Positions 44,801-54,195 of a stretch of 64,000 bases of DNA are shown piece after piece (within the stretch, counting starts at the first letter, position 1; each line of letters begins with the position of its first letter). The notes below the pieces were generated by a model that worked only from the letters and a program-made list of their open reading frames with translations, made no database searches and was not told the DNA's origin. Made by a program: the position numbers and the translations under genes. Where the stretch lies: positions 280,069,247-280,133,246 of the forward strand of contig CM048745.1 in the NCBI GenBank assembly GCA_026315105.1. The letters run 5' to 3'. The DNA comes from Locusta migratoria (lineage: Eukaryota; Arthropoda; Insecta; Orthoptera; Acrididae).

Positions 44801-45159
44801 CGCATCCCACGTGCACCGCTTGCGGCTTAGTCGATAGCGATGAACATCGGTTCGTATGTGTAAATGGCAAGGAGATATGGGACTACATGGCACAGAAAGT
44901 GGCGATTATGAATCGAACTGCTCCCCAGTATATCACACCCGCAAACGTACTGACTCCGGATGACAAACCATATCCTGCAACCAAACGGAACGCGACGAAT
45001 TGGTTAAAAGGACAAACGACGTACTACCTTTTAACGTCACCTGATAAATGCAAACAAGACTTTTTAGTATATTTGACAGAACAGCTACACCAGCTCCGAC
45101 GTAACAAAAAGTATAAAGAATACTTCGCAAATTTCTTAGATAAGACGATATTACTTTAA
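41833..45159 (+). CDS. LINE ORF2: endonuclease-reverse transcriptase, 1108 aa
   Basis: One unbroken frame. The N-terminal APE-type endonuclease has MLQEV (catalytic E42), ILAGDFNCV, SRIDRIYVS and FSDHAAY (D217, H218). The reverse transcriptase begins near residue 440: SPGQDGIPIEVY, LRPITLLNSDYKIAA, TTIDLDKAFDRVNH, SSVKQGCPMSMTLFA and AYADD at 683-686. The C-terminal third ends with a zinc motif CTACGLVDSDEHRFVC (C994, C997, H1005, C1009). Motif style (ITLLNSDYKIAA, KQGCPMS) points to the L1/Tx1 group. The protein would nick target DNA and copy LINE RNA there. It starts 2 nt after the ORF1 stop, so translation probably needs reinitiation. No disabling change was seen. Confidence 0.93.
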   Translation: MTDLQSYRIATVNMNKIRSAMKLKFVQDFLYAADIDIAMLQEVTDINLEGIPGYNATNNPGNGPELGTAILAKEGVILQDVVRLPDSRGLAATVNGTRLINVYAPSGTSNRRRRAEFFKTEIVPLFNARFDDIILAGDFNCVIHPKDQTPNCNKSVELEQMIKELFLVDTWEHIHGLLPGFTYVTNHSASRIDRIYVSNNLQRHILQSEIWPTSFSDHAAYICTLNMKRQETYRGRGQWKFNVSHLEDPECREVFNKTWEECVSKCNGYSSVLTWWLNCAKPKIRKCFMNYSREKYWWQKQTIEYYFQCLRELYKLDTTVVDNYTKIKKIQAKIRLLRSKQLEGVKIRSRATNTAPNEATSIFHLIRERKRGATKILSELKLQDGRTLKNQKDIRNTIHDYYSNLLANQPIDVNLMYELTSNLPRTLTPDDGRPLMEEIDEDDLKSVIFQSPKNKSPGQDGIPIEVYQTFWRVMKDKLISIYNELLDPNVSIPQEFKEGIVVFIPKSPRSNSIEKLRPITLLNSDYKIAARILTQRMKRVMHLVTGPHQTSVGKDRTILQTLAGYRDILAIADVCKLRCAITTIDLDKAFDRVNHQFLFHTMQEMGFPRRFTDIIKNLLQGSTSRISINGQLGNVIQISSSVKQGCPMSMTLFAIAVEPLLATLTRRLRGLQIHGQHIVCHAYADDVGFVANNAAEVETALRTIKEYEAASGAKLNWNKSGLMNIGLGIDWQHHDQLKEVDSMKCLGIDFKKTIQHTIAVNYKYFLTQVRACVQSYNARHLDELQKVQLADTYILSKVNYAAQILPMPAAIAKCILAAIGHFVSRGRILKVKYDTLTLPTRSGGLNLTDVFSKAKALYVCCTFKQWRKAPDSLISHLLNEIAPSNIVAPINVGHIPNGLYHLKSFLLEYSYIRMRIPDSHIMQVKAIYKNLMEVKPRNVIEQKYKNKKWSVIWEKVHSPHLPSHVKAQWYFAVNRKIPTNYKLHALHLAAHPTCTACGLVDSDEHRFVCVNGKEIWDYMAQKVAIMNRTAPQYITPANVLTPDDKPYPATKRNATNWLKGQTTYYLLTSPDKCKQDFLVYLTEQLHQLRRNKKYKEYFANFLDKTILL

Positions 45160-45682
45160 ACAGCTCAGAAACGATTAACTGAAAGATTAGAAATTCTGCA
45201 CATAAGAAGAGAAAAGAAAACGATTACTCCTTTATCTACAACATTACCACTTAATTACCTTCGCACACTCTTAAAGATGTGCTCATCAATTTGAATTTCT
45301 TTATTCTTGCCCCCAACATATTTTATTTTGAAGAAGAAACGTTTTGTTCATTTATATCATTACCTTTTCTACAAGAATTAGTTGACAGGCGGTGCTACAA
45401 CTTACTTGAAGCTCCAGTGTTCGAGTCACTTCAATACACTTCAATAGGCAGCAGAAGATGCCTTTTTTTTTATCTTTGAAGATCGGCTATGACGTCAATT
45501 TAAGCACCTTACTCTATCCAACAAGAAGATACCATTTTGAGTTTTGTATACAGTGACAGTACCAAGAGAACAGGAGTAAAGGCAATGAAGCCAGGCCGAG
45601 AAGGCATCTATATGGTGAGCGAAAGGAAGGGCTGTAGGGGAGGAAGGAGGCCCAAAGAAAATAAAAACAAATAAAAAAAAAA
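45160..45682 (+). other. LINE 3' UTR with A-rich end
   Basis: Non-coding. It ends in an A-rich stretch with runs at 45658-45682, which joins directly to a tRNA-like sequence that lacks its first ~20 nt. Confidence 0.7.
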
Positions 45683-45740
45683 CGGGTAAGACGTCTGCCT
45701 AGTAATCATGGAGGTCCGGGTTCGATTCCCGGCCGCACCA
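45683..45740 (+). other. 5'-truncated tRNA-Thr-like sequence
   Basis: Same sequence as the 72-nt module at 39882-39953 from the D arm onward (AAGACGTCTGCCTAGTAATC, then GGTCCGGGTTCGATTCCCGG), now on the plus strand. The acceptor 5' strand and part of the D arm are missing. The following 40 bp (CACAAATTTTAATTC, GCTTCAGCTCTATAAATAAT) match the mirror position at 39837-39880. Confidence 0.8.
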
Positions 45741-46219
45741 CAAATTTTAATTCAATGCTTCAGCTCTATAAATAATGTCTTTGAAAATTTTAAGTTTTGC
45801 TCTGATTTCGATCTGAATATTGGCATAACCGCTCATCCTGCAAGAATAGACATGAGAATTGAAGTTATAGTAAATTTTATTAGCTTTAAAATAAGCACAA
45901 GATGAAATCTTTAGAGCGAGTACTTCTCTTCAAATTGTACAAAAACGGAAAGTCAGGAAACTGAATTTTTTGAAGAAATGAGCCTAAACACTAATGACAA
46001 ATTGTGGGCATGCAAAGAAATAAAAATGTATACCACTGTCTTTAAAGAAATGCAATTGTGTAACAAAAAACATACATTTCAACAACTGAAAACTGACTGT
46101 TTTTGTTTCTTAGAAGCTCCTGGTTGTTCACAGTCGTGTTCTAGGACATATCAGGCTCCTGCGGTGCTGCATCCATTCCTGGCTGTTAGACCGAAGGCGG
46201 GAGATCATCGTAATCGTCT

Positions 46220-47041
46220 TCATCCTTGTAGATCAGACTCGTAGTGACAAAGCACTGCATTTTGACTGCGGCCACGACCGACTTCTGCAATTGTGACCTT
46301 ATCGCCGTACCGTTTAATGAGTTGAGATTTGACAGTTCTGATATCAGGCACATAATCGATTTTTATTTGGCCTATGAGTTCATTCAACGAGAACTGACAT
46401 TCTTCCCGGTTTTCAGAAATGTGTGTATAAATATGTTCCATGCACTCCGCGATTTTTGCTGTCTCTGAATTGTCTATTTTTAATCTGTTAGATGTTGGCA
46501 TGCTGTACAACTTTTTATGACATAAAGAGTGGTACGTGGCATCAGCAGCGACGAGGTCAATATCAGATGCCAGGCAATCTATAATCTGCTGTCCCCATTC
46601 ATCACATCGACGACTTGCTACTTCAAGAATCGTCTCCTTTGCACTGAGTGTTTGCACTTGGTGTACATTATTCCTTCGTGACTGAGGCAGTTTGTTTTGG
46701 TGTTTGATAAAGTCCTCAGTGATGTTTTCTCCACAGAGTAAACAAATATTTCGGAGGTCCATGGATCCTCTTGATAACCTTGACGCCGATGGTCCAAGAA
46801 TTGTATCGCCACCACGTCGAACACTCGCCACAACATTGCTTTGAACGGTGTATCTCTTCCTGCATGCATCGTGTACAGTCGCTTCATATAAAGCTTCTAA
46901 AAACTGTTGATTTTCGTGAAGTGCACGCTTCACACTCACTTCTATTAACGACAGGACACCACATTTCCTTATCACTGCCACTTCACTTCAATTCACTTCC
47001 CTCAAGCGTTCTTCGACATATGAAACAAACATTTGACGCAA
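46220..47041 (-). pseudogene. Zinc-binding transposon protein, frameshifted
   Basis: On the minus strand an N-terminal piece near 47041 (SIASNVCFICRRTLEGSE) has a CxxC pair. A 10-bp repeat (GAAGTGAATT-like) near 46985 shifts the frame. A 254-codon frame (46981-46220) then continues with VHDACRKRYT, ICLLCGENITEDFIKHQNKL and DLVAADATYHSLCHKKLY, that is, two modules of CxxC followed by H/C pairs. I recall this architecture from repeat-associated proteins in many insect genomes but do not know a function. It sits centrally between the TIR arms and so is probably the element's own gene. The C terminus looks cut short. Confidence 0.65.
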
Positions 47042-47289
47042 TCGACATTTTACAAAAGGCTCTGAGAAACTCACCGAACAAACAACCGAATGCGACTGAA
47101 AAGGTCACAGTGCGAGGGAACGAGCAACAGAGCTTAAATACGTTACCTACTGTTGCGATGAGCAGAGTGACATTCCAACAATATAAACAGGCGAAGACTG
47201 AAGTTGTACATTTTATGTGGGTCCACAGGTCGTAACAATTTTTATGATACACGAGTTTCATGTAAACATACAATCGAACCTTCCGCTGA

Positions 47290-47858
47290 ATGCCCACAAT
47301 TTGTCATTAGTGTTTAGGCTCATTTCCTCAAAAATTTCAGTTTCCTGACTTTCCGTTTTTGTACAATTTGAAGAGAACTACTCGCTCTAGAGAGCTCATC
47401 TTGTGCTTATTTTAACGCTAATAAAATTTACTACAACTTCAATTCTCATGTCTATTCTCGCAGGATGATGGGTTATGCCGATATTCAGCTCGAAATCAGA
47501 GCAAAACTTAAAATTTTCATTTTTGGTAAAAATAAGCCCATTTTTGACGCGTCATATCTAGAAAACTATTGGACGTATAACGCTGCGGTTAGGCTTAAAT
47601 TGTTACATATTCTATGTACTTTGTAAATGGTAAAAACTACTAACATCGTAAAACTCATAGTTCATGCGTTAGAAGGCAAAATCTAAAAAAAGTCCGAAAA
47701 TTTCGGAGTTTTTCACTTATAACTTGAGAAGCACAGGGTTTTCGAAGCTGCAAACTTGATTTCATACTACTCTAACTGGTCCTAACAACATATCAAAAAA
47801 TTAGAACTACATCACGATTTGCGTTTTTAGCCCCTTTTTTGTACGATTTGACTGGCCT
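47290..47858. repeat. Right TIR arm of the long-TIR element
   Basis: Reverse complement of 39450-39792 plus 45795-46012 in continuous order, with roughly 95% identity by eye. It provides the uninterrupted pre-insertion sequence for the LINE unit. Confidence 0.88.
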
Positions 47859-48154
47859 ATGCTTATCCTTACAGAGAAAGAGCTGAAGAAATTGTAGTAC
47901 CCATAGACCAAAGATATGGACTGGCTTCACGTTTCGCTGTATGTAACCTGCTTGCTATAGAGTCGCAATCGTCATCGCTGGCCTTCAGTTCGATTTTTTT
48001 TATAATTTGACGACTTTCAACCACCATATCTTCCACCCCTTTATAGCTATCGGCATGGAACTGCAATGGCGTACAACGGGAGACTTCGGACAACAATTAC
48101 ACACAGACCTTTAGTTTGCTTTCTGTAGTTTTCGCTGCAGAGTGAAATATTAAC

Positions 48155-48169
48155 ACACACACACACACA

Positions 48170-48246
<77 letters not shown>
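48155..48246. repeat. Compound (CA)n(TA)n(CA)n microsatellite
   Basis: An AC run, then about 70 bp of uninterrupted AT dinucleotides, then a short AC run. The AT block is self-complementary. Confidence 0.95.
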
Positions 48247-48247
<1 letters not shown>

Positions 48248-48420
48248 TAGAATTTTATATACACCGATAACTTTCCATCCCAATATACTCCACCCTTTTA
48301 TCATTATCAACCCTCAAGTGACAATGCAACCAATAAAACCATTTTCAAAGAGTAAATATAATTTTCAGAGAGTAATTATTGTTCCGCATTTCGCGTTATA
48401 TTCTTCAAATTACTAAATAT

Positions 48421-48715
48421 CTATCAGATCGCTATAAAACCGTGCCTAAAACCTTCCTCAAGTATAAATTAGTAACTGTACAAATATTTAAGTCTCTGAG
48501 TCTTGTCGTTCGGACGTGATAAGCGTACACCGAACAGACATTCACATTAATATATAAAGATAAATAGTTATCCGATCGCCATAAAACTGTGCCTAAAGCC
48601 TTCCCCGGGTAGACATTAGTAACTGTACAAATTTTTAGTTCTTTATGTCTTGTGGTTCAGACGTGATAAACGTACTCCGAACAGACATTCACATTTATAG
48701 ATATAGATATGTACA
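48421..48715. repeat. Two-copy tandem repeat, unit ~147 bp
   Basis: GATCGCTATAAAACCGTGCC (48427) recurs as GATCGCCATAAAACTGTGCC (48574). Both copies end with CCGAACAGACATTCACATT. About 85% identity by eye. Non-coding. Confidence 0.85.
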
Positions 48716-49209
48716 TTTCCTCTGTGTGTTGTAGATGCCCACGTTGAGTTAACATTCAGAAGCCCAAATAAAAAAATACTTCGAAGTAGTCATGTTTTGA
48801 TATGCAATGGTCGGAAATCTGCCACCTGCGCGAGCGCATGAAGGTTAATTTTTATTTATTTATTTACCCTTGTTGCGGACCAGCTGCCTTTGGGTATATA
48901 GCTGGTCGTGATTACAAAAACTATGTGATACATTTGTGCGACTATGATACATTATTTTCTTTATACATTTACAGTAATTAGATAAAAAATACAAAGAAAA
49001 GCGTAAAAAATTATCATAAGGAAAATGGAAAGGCACCTTAAAAACTATTTTAAGAAGAGAATAATAGAAGATAGGAAAGATTGGTTTCAGTGACAGTCTG
49101 AAGAATAAGAGAGGAAAGTCCAGGATGGGAGGCCTCGGAATTTACTTCGAGTCCTGCCATCCTGGAGTTTTCTCATTTTGAGTCTCTTATGATTGGCTAT
49201 ATCTGTAGG

Positions 49210-50520
49210 TTACATTTCGGATGTGTTTATATCGTCCTCTGTATCGGGGCTGTCATCTGTGGTGTAATTTGTACTGTTTGTGCTTTCAGTGTCAGATTCA
49301 TCATAAGTGTTTTGTCTTCTGTTGTAGGCGTTTCGTGTTGCATTACGTCTTACGTTCTGTGTGTACTCGTCTTTTTTTCGTAGTGAGACTTCGTCCGTCA
49401 GCCTGTTCATTATGTCCCATCCGTTCTTATCTCGTTTTAGTTCGTTTAGGTCTATAGTCGTGTCAAACATAGTGTGAGTGTGTGTTTTGTAGAGGTGACG
49501 GTGTATGACAGTGTGTTCTGGAGTCCCAATTTCTCCACACGTACAGCATGGATTGTCACTGAGACCCACACGTGTGAGGTGTGTGGGGTATGGACCGTGT
49601 CCCGTTAGGAAGTGGATCATACCCCGGCTGGGATTGATATGACCCATTTGAAGACGTTCCCTTATATTCGGGAAAAAGTCATAGACACGTCTTCCTTTCA
49701 CGCAGTTTTCCCATTCCCTTTGCCATGTGTCCATTCTCCATTTAATTAGTTGCCTCCGTTCTGTTATCTCTTGTCCAACAAGTTCGTGGACCTTGTCGTA
49801 TTTCCCCGTCTTCAGCCAGTGCATAGCAGCTCTTAGTCGTATGGTAAGATCTATTGGTGGTATCCCCAGTACCACGCAGAGTGCTTTGTCTGAGGTAGTG
49901 CCGGCCGCTGTGGCCGAGGGGACTGAGGCGCTCCAGTCACGGTCTGCACGGCCATTACGGTCGGGGTTCTAATCCCCCCTCGGGCGTGGATATTTGTGCC
50001 GTCCTTAGTCTTAGCTAGTTCATAAGTAGTTTTTTAAGTTTAGGGACTGATGACCCCGTAGTTAAGTCCCATAAGCTTAACAAACATTTGAACATTTCTG
50101 AGGTAGTGTTGAAGGTTCCAGTTAGCCTTAATAGGACACTTCTTTGACCTTTCCTAACAGTGGCAATGTTGGTCTGTAGTGCCAGACGCTGTGCCCATGA
50201 AACGGCCGCGAAGCAGAGCGCTATGTGGTATGTACGTAGTGTTTGTGTGGGTAATCTGTACGTTGTGGTGTTTAGCCTGGCAAGTTTTGAGTCATCTTGG
50301 TGGCGCTGTCGGTCGTCAGATAACGTGTATTGTGTTGTCTGCGTATTTTTATGTTGTTGTGTTTTATTATTGGGTCCCTGATTAGGGTTCCTTTTAGTAA
50401 TATGTAGACTGTCTTATGTGCTGCCATCTGTAATTTGTTCTGTGTGCACCATTGTTCTATAGTTGCCAGGACATGTGTTGCCTTGTGTTCTAATTGCATT
50501 CTCGAGTCAGCTGTAACCAA
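49210..50520 (-). pseudogene. R1-like LINE polyprotein, C-terminal part
   Basis: The minus-strand piece 50520-50272 reads VTADSRMQLEHKATHVLATI and WCTQNKLQMAAHKTVYILLK (end of RT and thumb). After the SINE, a 221-residue frame (49875-49210) has FLTGHGPYPTHLTRVGL and SDNPCCTCGEIGTPEHTVIH. The latter is the C-x2-C-x8-H zinc motif typical of R1/LOA-type C termini. The tail is D/E/S/T-rich. Frame breaks occur near 50270 and at the SINE. Confidence 0.8.
49900..50096 (+). mobile_element. SINE family A inside the R1-like LINE, 11-bp TSD
   Basis: Plus-strand, full length, flanked by TCTGAGGTAGT at 49889-49899 and 50097-50107. Its box B region reads GGGGTTCTAATCCCC, a G-to-T change in the T loop. Confidence 0.92.
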
Positions 50521-50542
50521 AACAAGTAGCTTGAAGGTTAAT

Positions 50543-51181
50543 ACCCAATTTTAAAATAAACACGAGCCACGTTCAGTAGCTGGGTCACAGCCGGTCTAGG
50601 AAGCGGCCACCAGCTCAGCAGGTGTTTGCCGGCGCGAGATTACCGCCGGGATTTCCTCCATCCTGGTGCCTGGTGTGTTTTTGTGGCCGTCGGCCTTGCC
50701 GTAAGCAAATGGAGCGCGATGATACACCAGCTGTCAGGACGAACAGTTGCTGGCGGCGTCTGCAAGCCATTACCCTGTACGTAATTGGCTCTGCGCTCCA
50801 CATTAGCGGATCCGTGGACTGTTTCTTGGCAGCAAGCACGTAGAAAATGAATACCTAACTGTAGGAATCTACCTGCCTCCAGGTGTTCATCACAGTTTAT
50901 TACTCTTAGGAATGTATTATTACCATTATTTAAATCATTCCCTTTCCTGCTTAGGCGGAAAAGAAGTACTGTTATAACTCTACCGCGGGCTCTTTGTTTG
51001 AAACCTATTCTTTTCCCCAGTTCCCAATTGCAAATAAACTTGTGCTTAGCCGCAGTGACGGCTGGTGATAATGTGCTGCAGCACACTGTAAATATATTAC
51101 TAAAATTATGCCATTTCTCTTCGAATGCAAGCGAGAGATCGTCGTAAAATTACATCCTTTCTCTTGAAATACGAGCCAGAT
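50543..51181. other. Unassigned, GC-rich in the first half
   Basis: Overlapping open frames in both directions (50615-51086) have no recognisable similarity. There is no repeat boundary. Confidence 0.3.
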
Positions 51182-51570
51182 ATCACAATAAAATTATGCC
51201 ATTCCCCCCCCCAATGTGTATTAAAATGCTAGTAATAAGGATGACTAAGGATGACCTACATACAATGGGAATAACAGAAGAGGACCCTAAATGTACGATC
51301 TGTGATGACGGTGATGAAACTGTATCACATCTAATCTTCGAATGCATTGCATTGGAGAGTAAAAGGCACAGAACATTTGGGACAACCAGACCTGAAGAAA
51401 TTGTGTCTAATAAAGAACTGATAAAGGGACTCCTTGCACTGTTCAAGGGCATTGGTTGGGTTTACTAGATATACAGGGAGCAATACCGCACAATAAACTT
51501 AGTTTCGGTGCGGGCAGTGGCGGGTTGGACCAACACTGTTTTGGCTTCCCTGAAAAAATCAAATCAAATC
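51182..51570 (+). pseudogene. LINE 3' end with zinc motif and (AAATC)n tail
   Basis: The 90-codon frame contains PKCTICDDGDETVSHLIFEC, the C-x2-C-x8-H-x4-C motif of R1/I-type LINE C termini. A 3' UTR of about 80 bp follows, then TCAAATCAAATCAAT (51549-51572). It is a different family from the 48850-50531 LINE. Confidence 0.75.
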
Positions 51571-52200
51571 AATAAGGATGAAAACGCATTTTGGAGCTCT
51601 CTCGCCGCGATAGCTGGAAACCAGCTCCGAGTGCTGAAGTGGGATTCAGCCGCGCTGTAACGTGCGCAGAGAGGCGGCGCAGTCGACTGTTGGCTAGTGC
51701 GCATGCGGAGACGTGACGTCAGGCCTGGCGACTCGTGTGTGCTGAGACCGACTGCAGCACCACATCAATATTTCTCTTCGCGCTGCGTGTAACGGTTGCG
51801 GAAGAATAGTATATGACGAATATTGCTGCATACAGAGTCAAATAGCGCGCTAACTCAGGCGTCTTGCGCGTCGTCTCTCAAACCTACCTGTGTGAGGCTC
51901 GTATTCAAATACCTCTGAGTCTAAATTTTAAATTTCTGTAAATAATAATAAATAATATTTTAGACGTTATATTTACTACCTGCAGTTAATACATGCAGTT
52001 GGCGGCGCTGTTATAGATTCCCCTGAAGGTTTTACTGTCAATACAGTATTAATTGACATTTAATTAAAGGCAATCATACAAAGGTTGACTTTTTTTTATT
52101 TTGTTTCCTGTTTATTTTTGTAATATTGTAGCACACTGGTCAAATTTTGTACGAGCCGCCACAGTTTAGCCGTTTCATGACTTATTAAAACCGAAACAGC
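51571..52200. other. Unassigned
   Basis: GC-rich at first (51590-51760, with GCGCATGCGGAGACGTGACG), then AT-rich. No recognisable feature. Confidence 0.3.
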
Positions 52201-53350
52201 TAATTTCAAAGCACCGAAAGTATCCTATTTAGATGCTAACGCCTATGTTTGCCTATTTCATCTTTAAAATCTTGAAAGGTACTTATTTCTTCCCATTTAA
52301 AAAGACTGTCTTCGAAAAATCAAAAGTAGAAACACTGAAGTCGATATTTGTAAAAATTGTGCTGTTATTGGTCTGTGCCCTCAAACTTATGACTGTGCAA
52401 AAATTGTTGGCTCAGCTTATACGGACGTACGGCAGAGAAACCGATAAGGTGTTTCGGAGTCTTGCATATAGATTCCTGTAGATGAAACTATAACAATTCA
52501 AAAGCCGGTTGTTGGTAGGTTATACGCTGCTACGCCACCCAGAGATTATTTAAATTGTTCAAAACAAAGGCCAAAGACTGAAGAACGCTTCGTCCAACAT
52601 TGAGTTGAAGGTGCCATATTCAAATGACATAGATGAAAATAAAGTGCTTCTGGCACTGAAAGATACAACACAAACCGAACATCCCTCAGTCCAGCCGGAC
52701 TTGGCTTACCGTAGAGCTATCTGCACATTCATGGCGACAGTTACTTACGAATTATAAGGCTCAGACAGACCTATCTACGTGAATAATGTTTTTCTGGGGG
52801 AAGTGGAAAATAAAATAAAGCGTAAATGAGGTGGTAGAAAAAAGAACCGGGAAAAAGTCAACAGGTTTTCCAGAAATACACCGGTCAGAACGGCCTTTGC
52901 AATAAAATCCAGTTCCACTAAATGCTGCATTCCTGTCCAAAAACGCCGGCCGCGGTGGCCGAGGTGACTGAGGCGCTCCAGTCACGGTCAGCACGGCCAC
53001 TACGGTCGGGGGTTCGAATCCCCCCTCGGGCATGGATATTTGTGCCGTCCTAGTTCGTAAGTAGTTCATAAGTAGTTTGTAAGTTTAGGGACTGATGACC
53101 CCGTAGTTAAGTCCCATAAGCTTAACAAACATTTGATTTTTTCCTGTCCAAAATATACCGAAAGTGAAGTTTGCCGCCGTCATATATTAGTTCATTCTCG
53201 GCATGTCGTGGCTTTTCTCTGGAATATCTACAAAAGGTTTCACTCATGTACTGTGAAGCCGCCTGAGTGCTTGAAACGACTCGTTTATTCACAATTTACT
53301 AAATTCTATAGGTTTATTAGATGTATTTCAACGTGTGGATTCTAATCTGC
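52201..53350 (+). other. Unidentified coding-like remnant, split by a SINE
   Basis: An 82-codon frame (52233-52481) is followed by broken frames continuing to 53345, including VCRRHILVHSRHVVAFLWNI after the SINE. Amino-acid usage looks protein-like across frames (for example KLLAQLIRTYGRETDKVFRS), as in an old transposase or pseudogene, but I cannot name the family. Confidence 0.35.
52943..53140 (+). mobile_element. SINE family A, perfect 13-bp TSD
   Basis: Flanked by TTCCTGTCCAAAA at 52930-52942 and 53141-53153. Full length, canonical head and box B, tail AACAAACATTTGATTTT. Confidence 0.93.
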
Positions 53351-54029
53351 ATTGTATTTTTATCTTCGAAAACTGTAAAGGTTTGGTGCCCATTTAATCA
53401 CTAATGAGTGTGATGTTTTTCTTCTTGTAAACGATTCGAAATTGGCTCATAAGGCAACAGTAAGTATTTTACTTTATTTTTATTTCATTTGATGAATTAT
53501 TTTAAGGCCCTATTTTAGCCGAACGAGATAAAGAAAGTGCCTATTCAGGCGCCTAAAATGCTCTTTTTAAGACCTAAAAATACGCGGTCTAATTATAACC
53601 TATGATATTTTCTCAATAGAAAACAACTTATTTACTTTTCCGTGTCCGGAGTTGTCAATGTTTCGGCCCAATACTGGGCTAAGTCCGATGCTTGTTTGCC
53701 AAAGGTCGTCGAGGGAGCAACATGCAGGACAATTACTGTATGTTACGAGATGTTCCAAATTTTGTATCTCACCGCTTTTGCACTTATTATCTTCAGGTTG
53801 TAATGGGCCCCGTGTTAGTAGTTTTTACTGGAGCTATATCTGTTTTTATACGATTTAGCACTTTACATGATGTAGAATGTAATTGGCTGGTGGACATTCT
53901 GAAATAGGTAGTCGACAGGGGTTTCATCCAACATGCAGTTGAGGAACCGATGCCTTGATTTCAGCCTTTTAGATCTTTAGAAGCTACCGTACAATGCAAG
54001 ACGCTCGTCAAAGATTTTTAAAAAAGTTG
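53351..54029. other. Unassigned
   Basis: No recognisable gene. Overlapping short plus-strand frames at 53652-53907 show no family resemblance. Confidence 0.3.
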
Positions 54030-54195
54030 AAGTTTGTAAATCTATGGGACTTTACTACTCTGGTCATCAGGGCTAGGGCCATAAACTACTTAAACTATCG
54101 CTAAGGAAACAGATATACCCATGCCCGAGGGAAGACTCGAACTTCCGACGGCGAGCAGCGGCGCGCCTTGGAACGCTCGGCCTCTCCACCGTGGC
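54030..54195 (-). mobile_element. SINE family B, degraded
   Basis: The tail GTTTGTAAATCTATGGGACT, body AAACTACTTAAACTATCGCT and T-arm remnant CATGCCCGAGGGAAGACTCG on the plus strand identify a minus-strand family B copy. The head ends in CGGCCTCTCCACCGTGGC. Confidence 0.75.

Larger units (their letters stand above)
39793..45781 (+). mobile_element. Two-ORF LINE unit (Tx1/L1-like) bounded by tRNA-derived sequence, 13-bp TSD
   Basis: Flanks TGAAAATTTTAAG at 39780-39792 and 45782-45794 are identical. The right arm of the host element gives the empty-site sequence with a single copy. In order: an antisense tRNA-Thr-like module, two 142-bp monomers, ORF1, ORF2, a 3' UTR of about 0.5 kb, an A-rich stretch (45658-45682), and a sense tRNA-Thr-like module with the same downstream sequence as the left module. 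The two modules are inverted relative to each other. Length about 5.99 kb. Both ORFs are open, which is exceptional in this window. Confidence 0.85.
39450..47858. mobile_element. DNA-transposon-like element with ~570-bp TIRs (split by a 6-kb LINE unit)
   Basis: The left arm runs 39450-39792 and resumes at 45795-46012. The right arm is 47290-47858, the reverse complement of both left parts in the right order. The termini are AGGCCAGTCAAAT/ATTTGACTGGCCT. Flanking ATGCT occurs at 39445-39449 and 47859-47863, a probable 5-bp TSD (6 bp if ends are shifted). The core of about 1.3 kb holds one broken zinc-binding gene. An AG...CT terminus with long TIRs recalls Polinton/Maverick elements (6-bp TSD), but no Polinton genes are present, so the superfamily is open. 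Confidence 0.8.
47864..48838. other. Unassigned, with a microsatellite and a short tandem duplication
   Basis: Apart from the two repeats listed separately (48155-48246 and 48421-48715), no gene or transposon end was recognised. Confidence 0.35.
48850..50531 (-). mobile_element. R1-like LINE, 5' truncated, 11-bp TSD, (TAAA)n tail
   Basis: Flanked by TGAAGGTTAAT at 48839-48849 and 50532-50542. On the minus strand the element begins inside the reverse transcriptase and ends in a TAAATAAATAAA-type tail at 48850-48866. A family A SINE interrupts it at 49900-50096. Confidence 0.88.

Noticed and set aside
48047..48310. ORF with IYIYIY/VCVCVC peptide
   Set aside because: It is a translation of the (TA)n/(CA)n microsatellite.
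50615..51086. Overlapping ORFs on both strands as a gene
   Set aside because: GC-rich sequence inflates frame length in several phases at once and no protein family was recognised.
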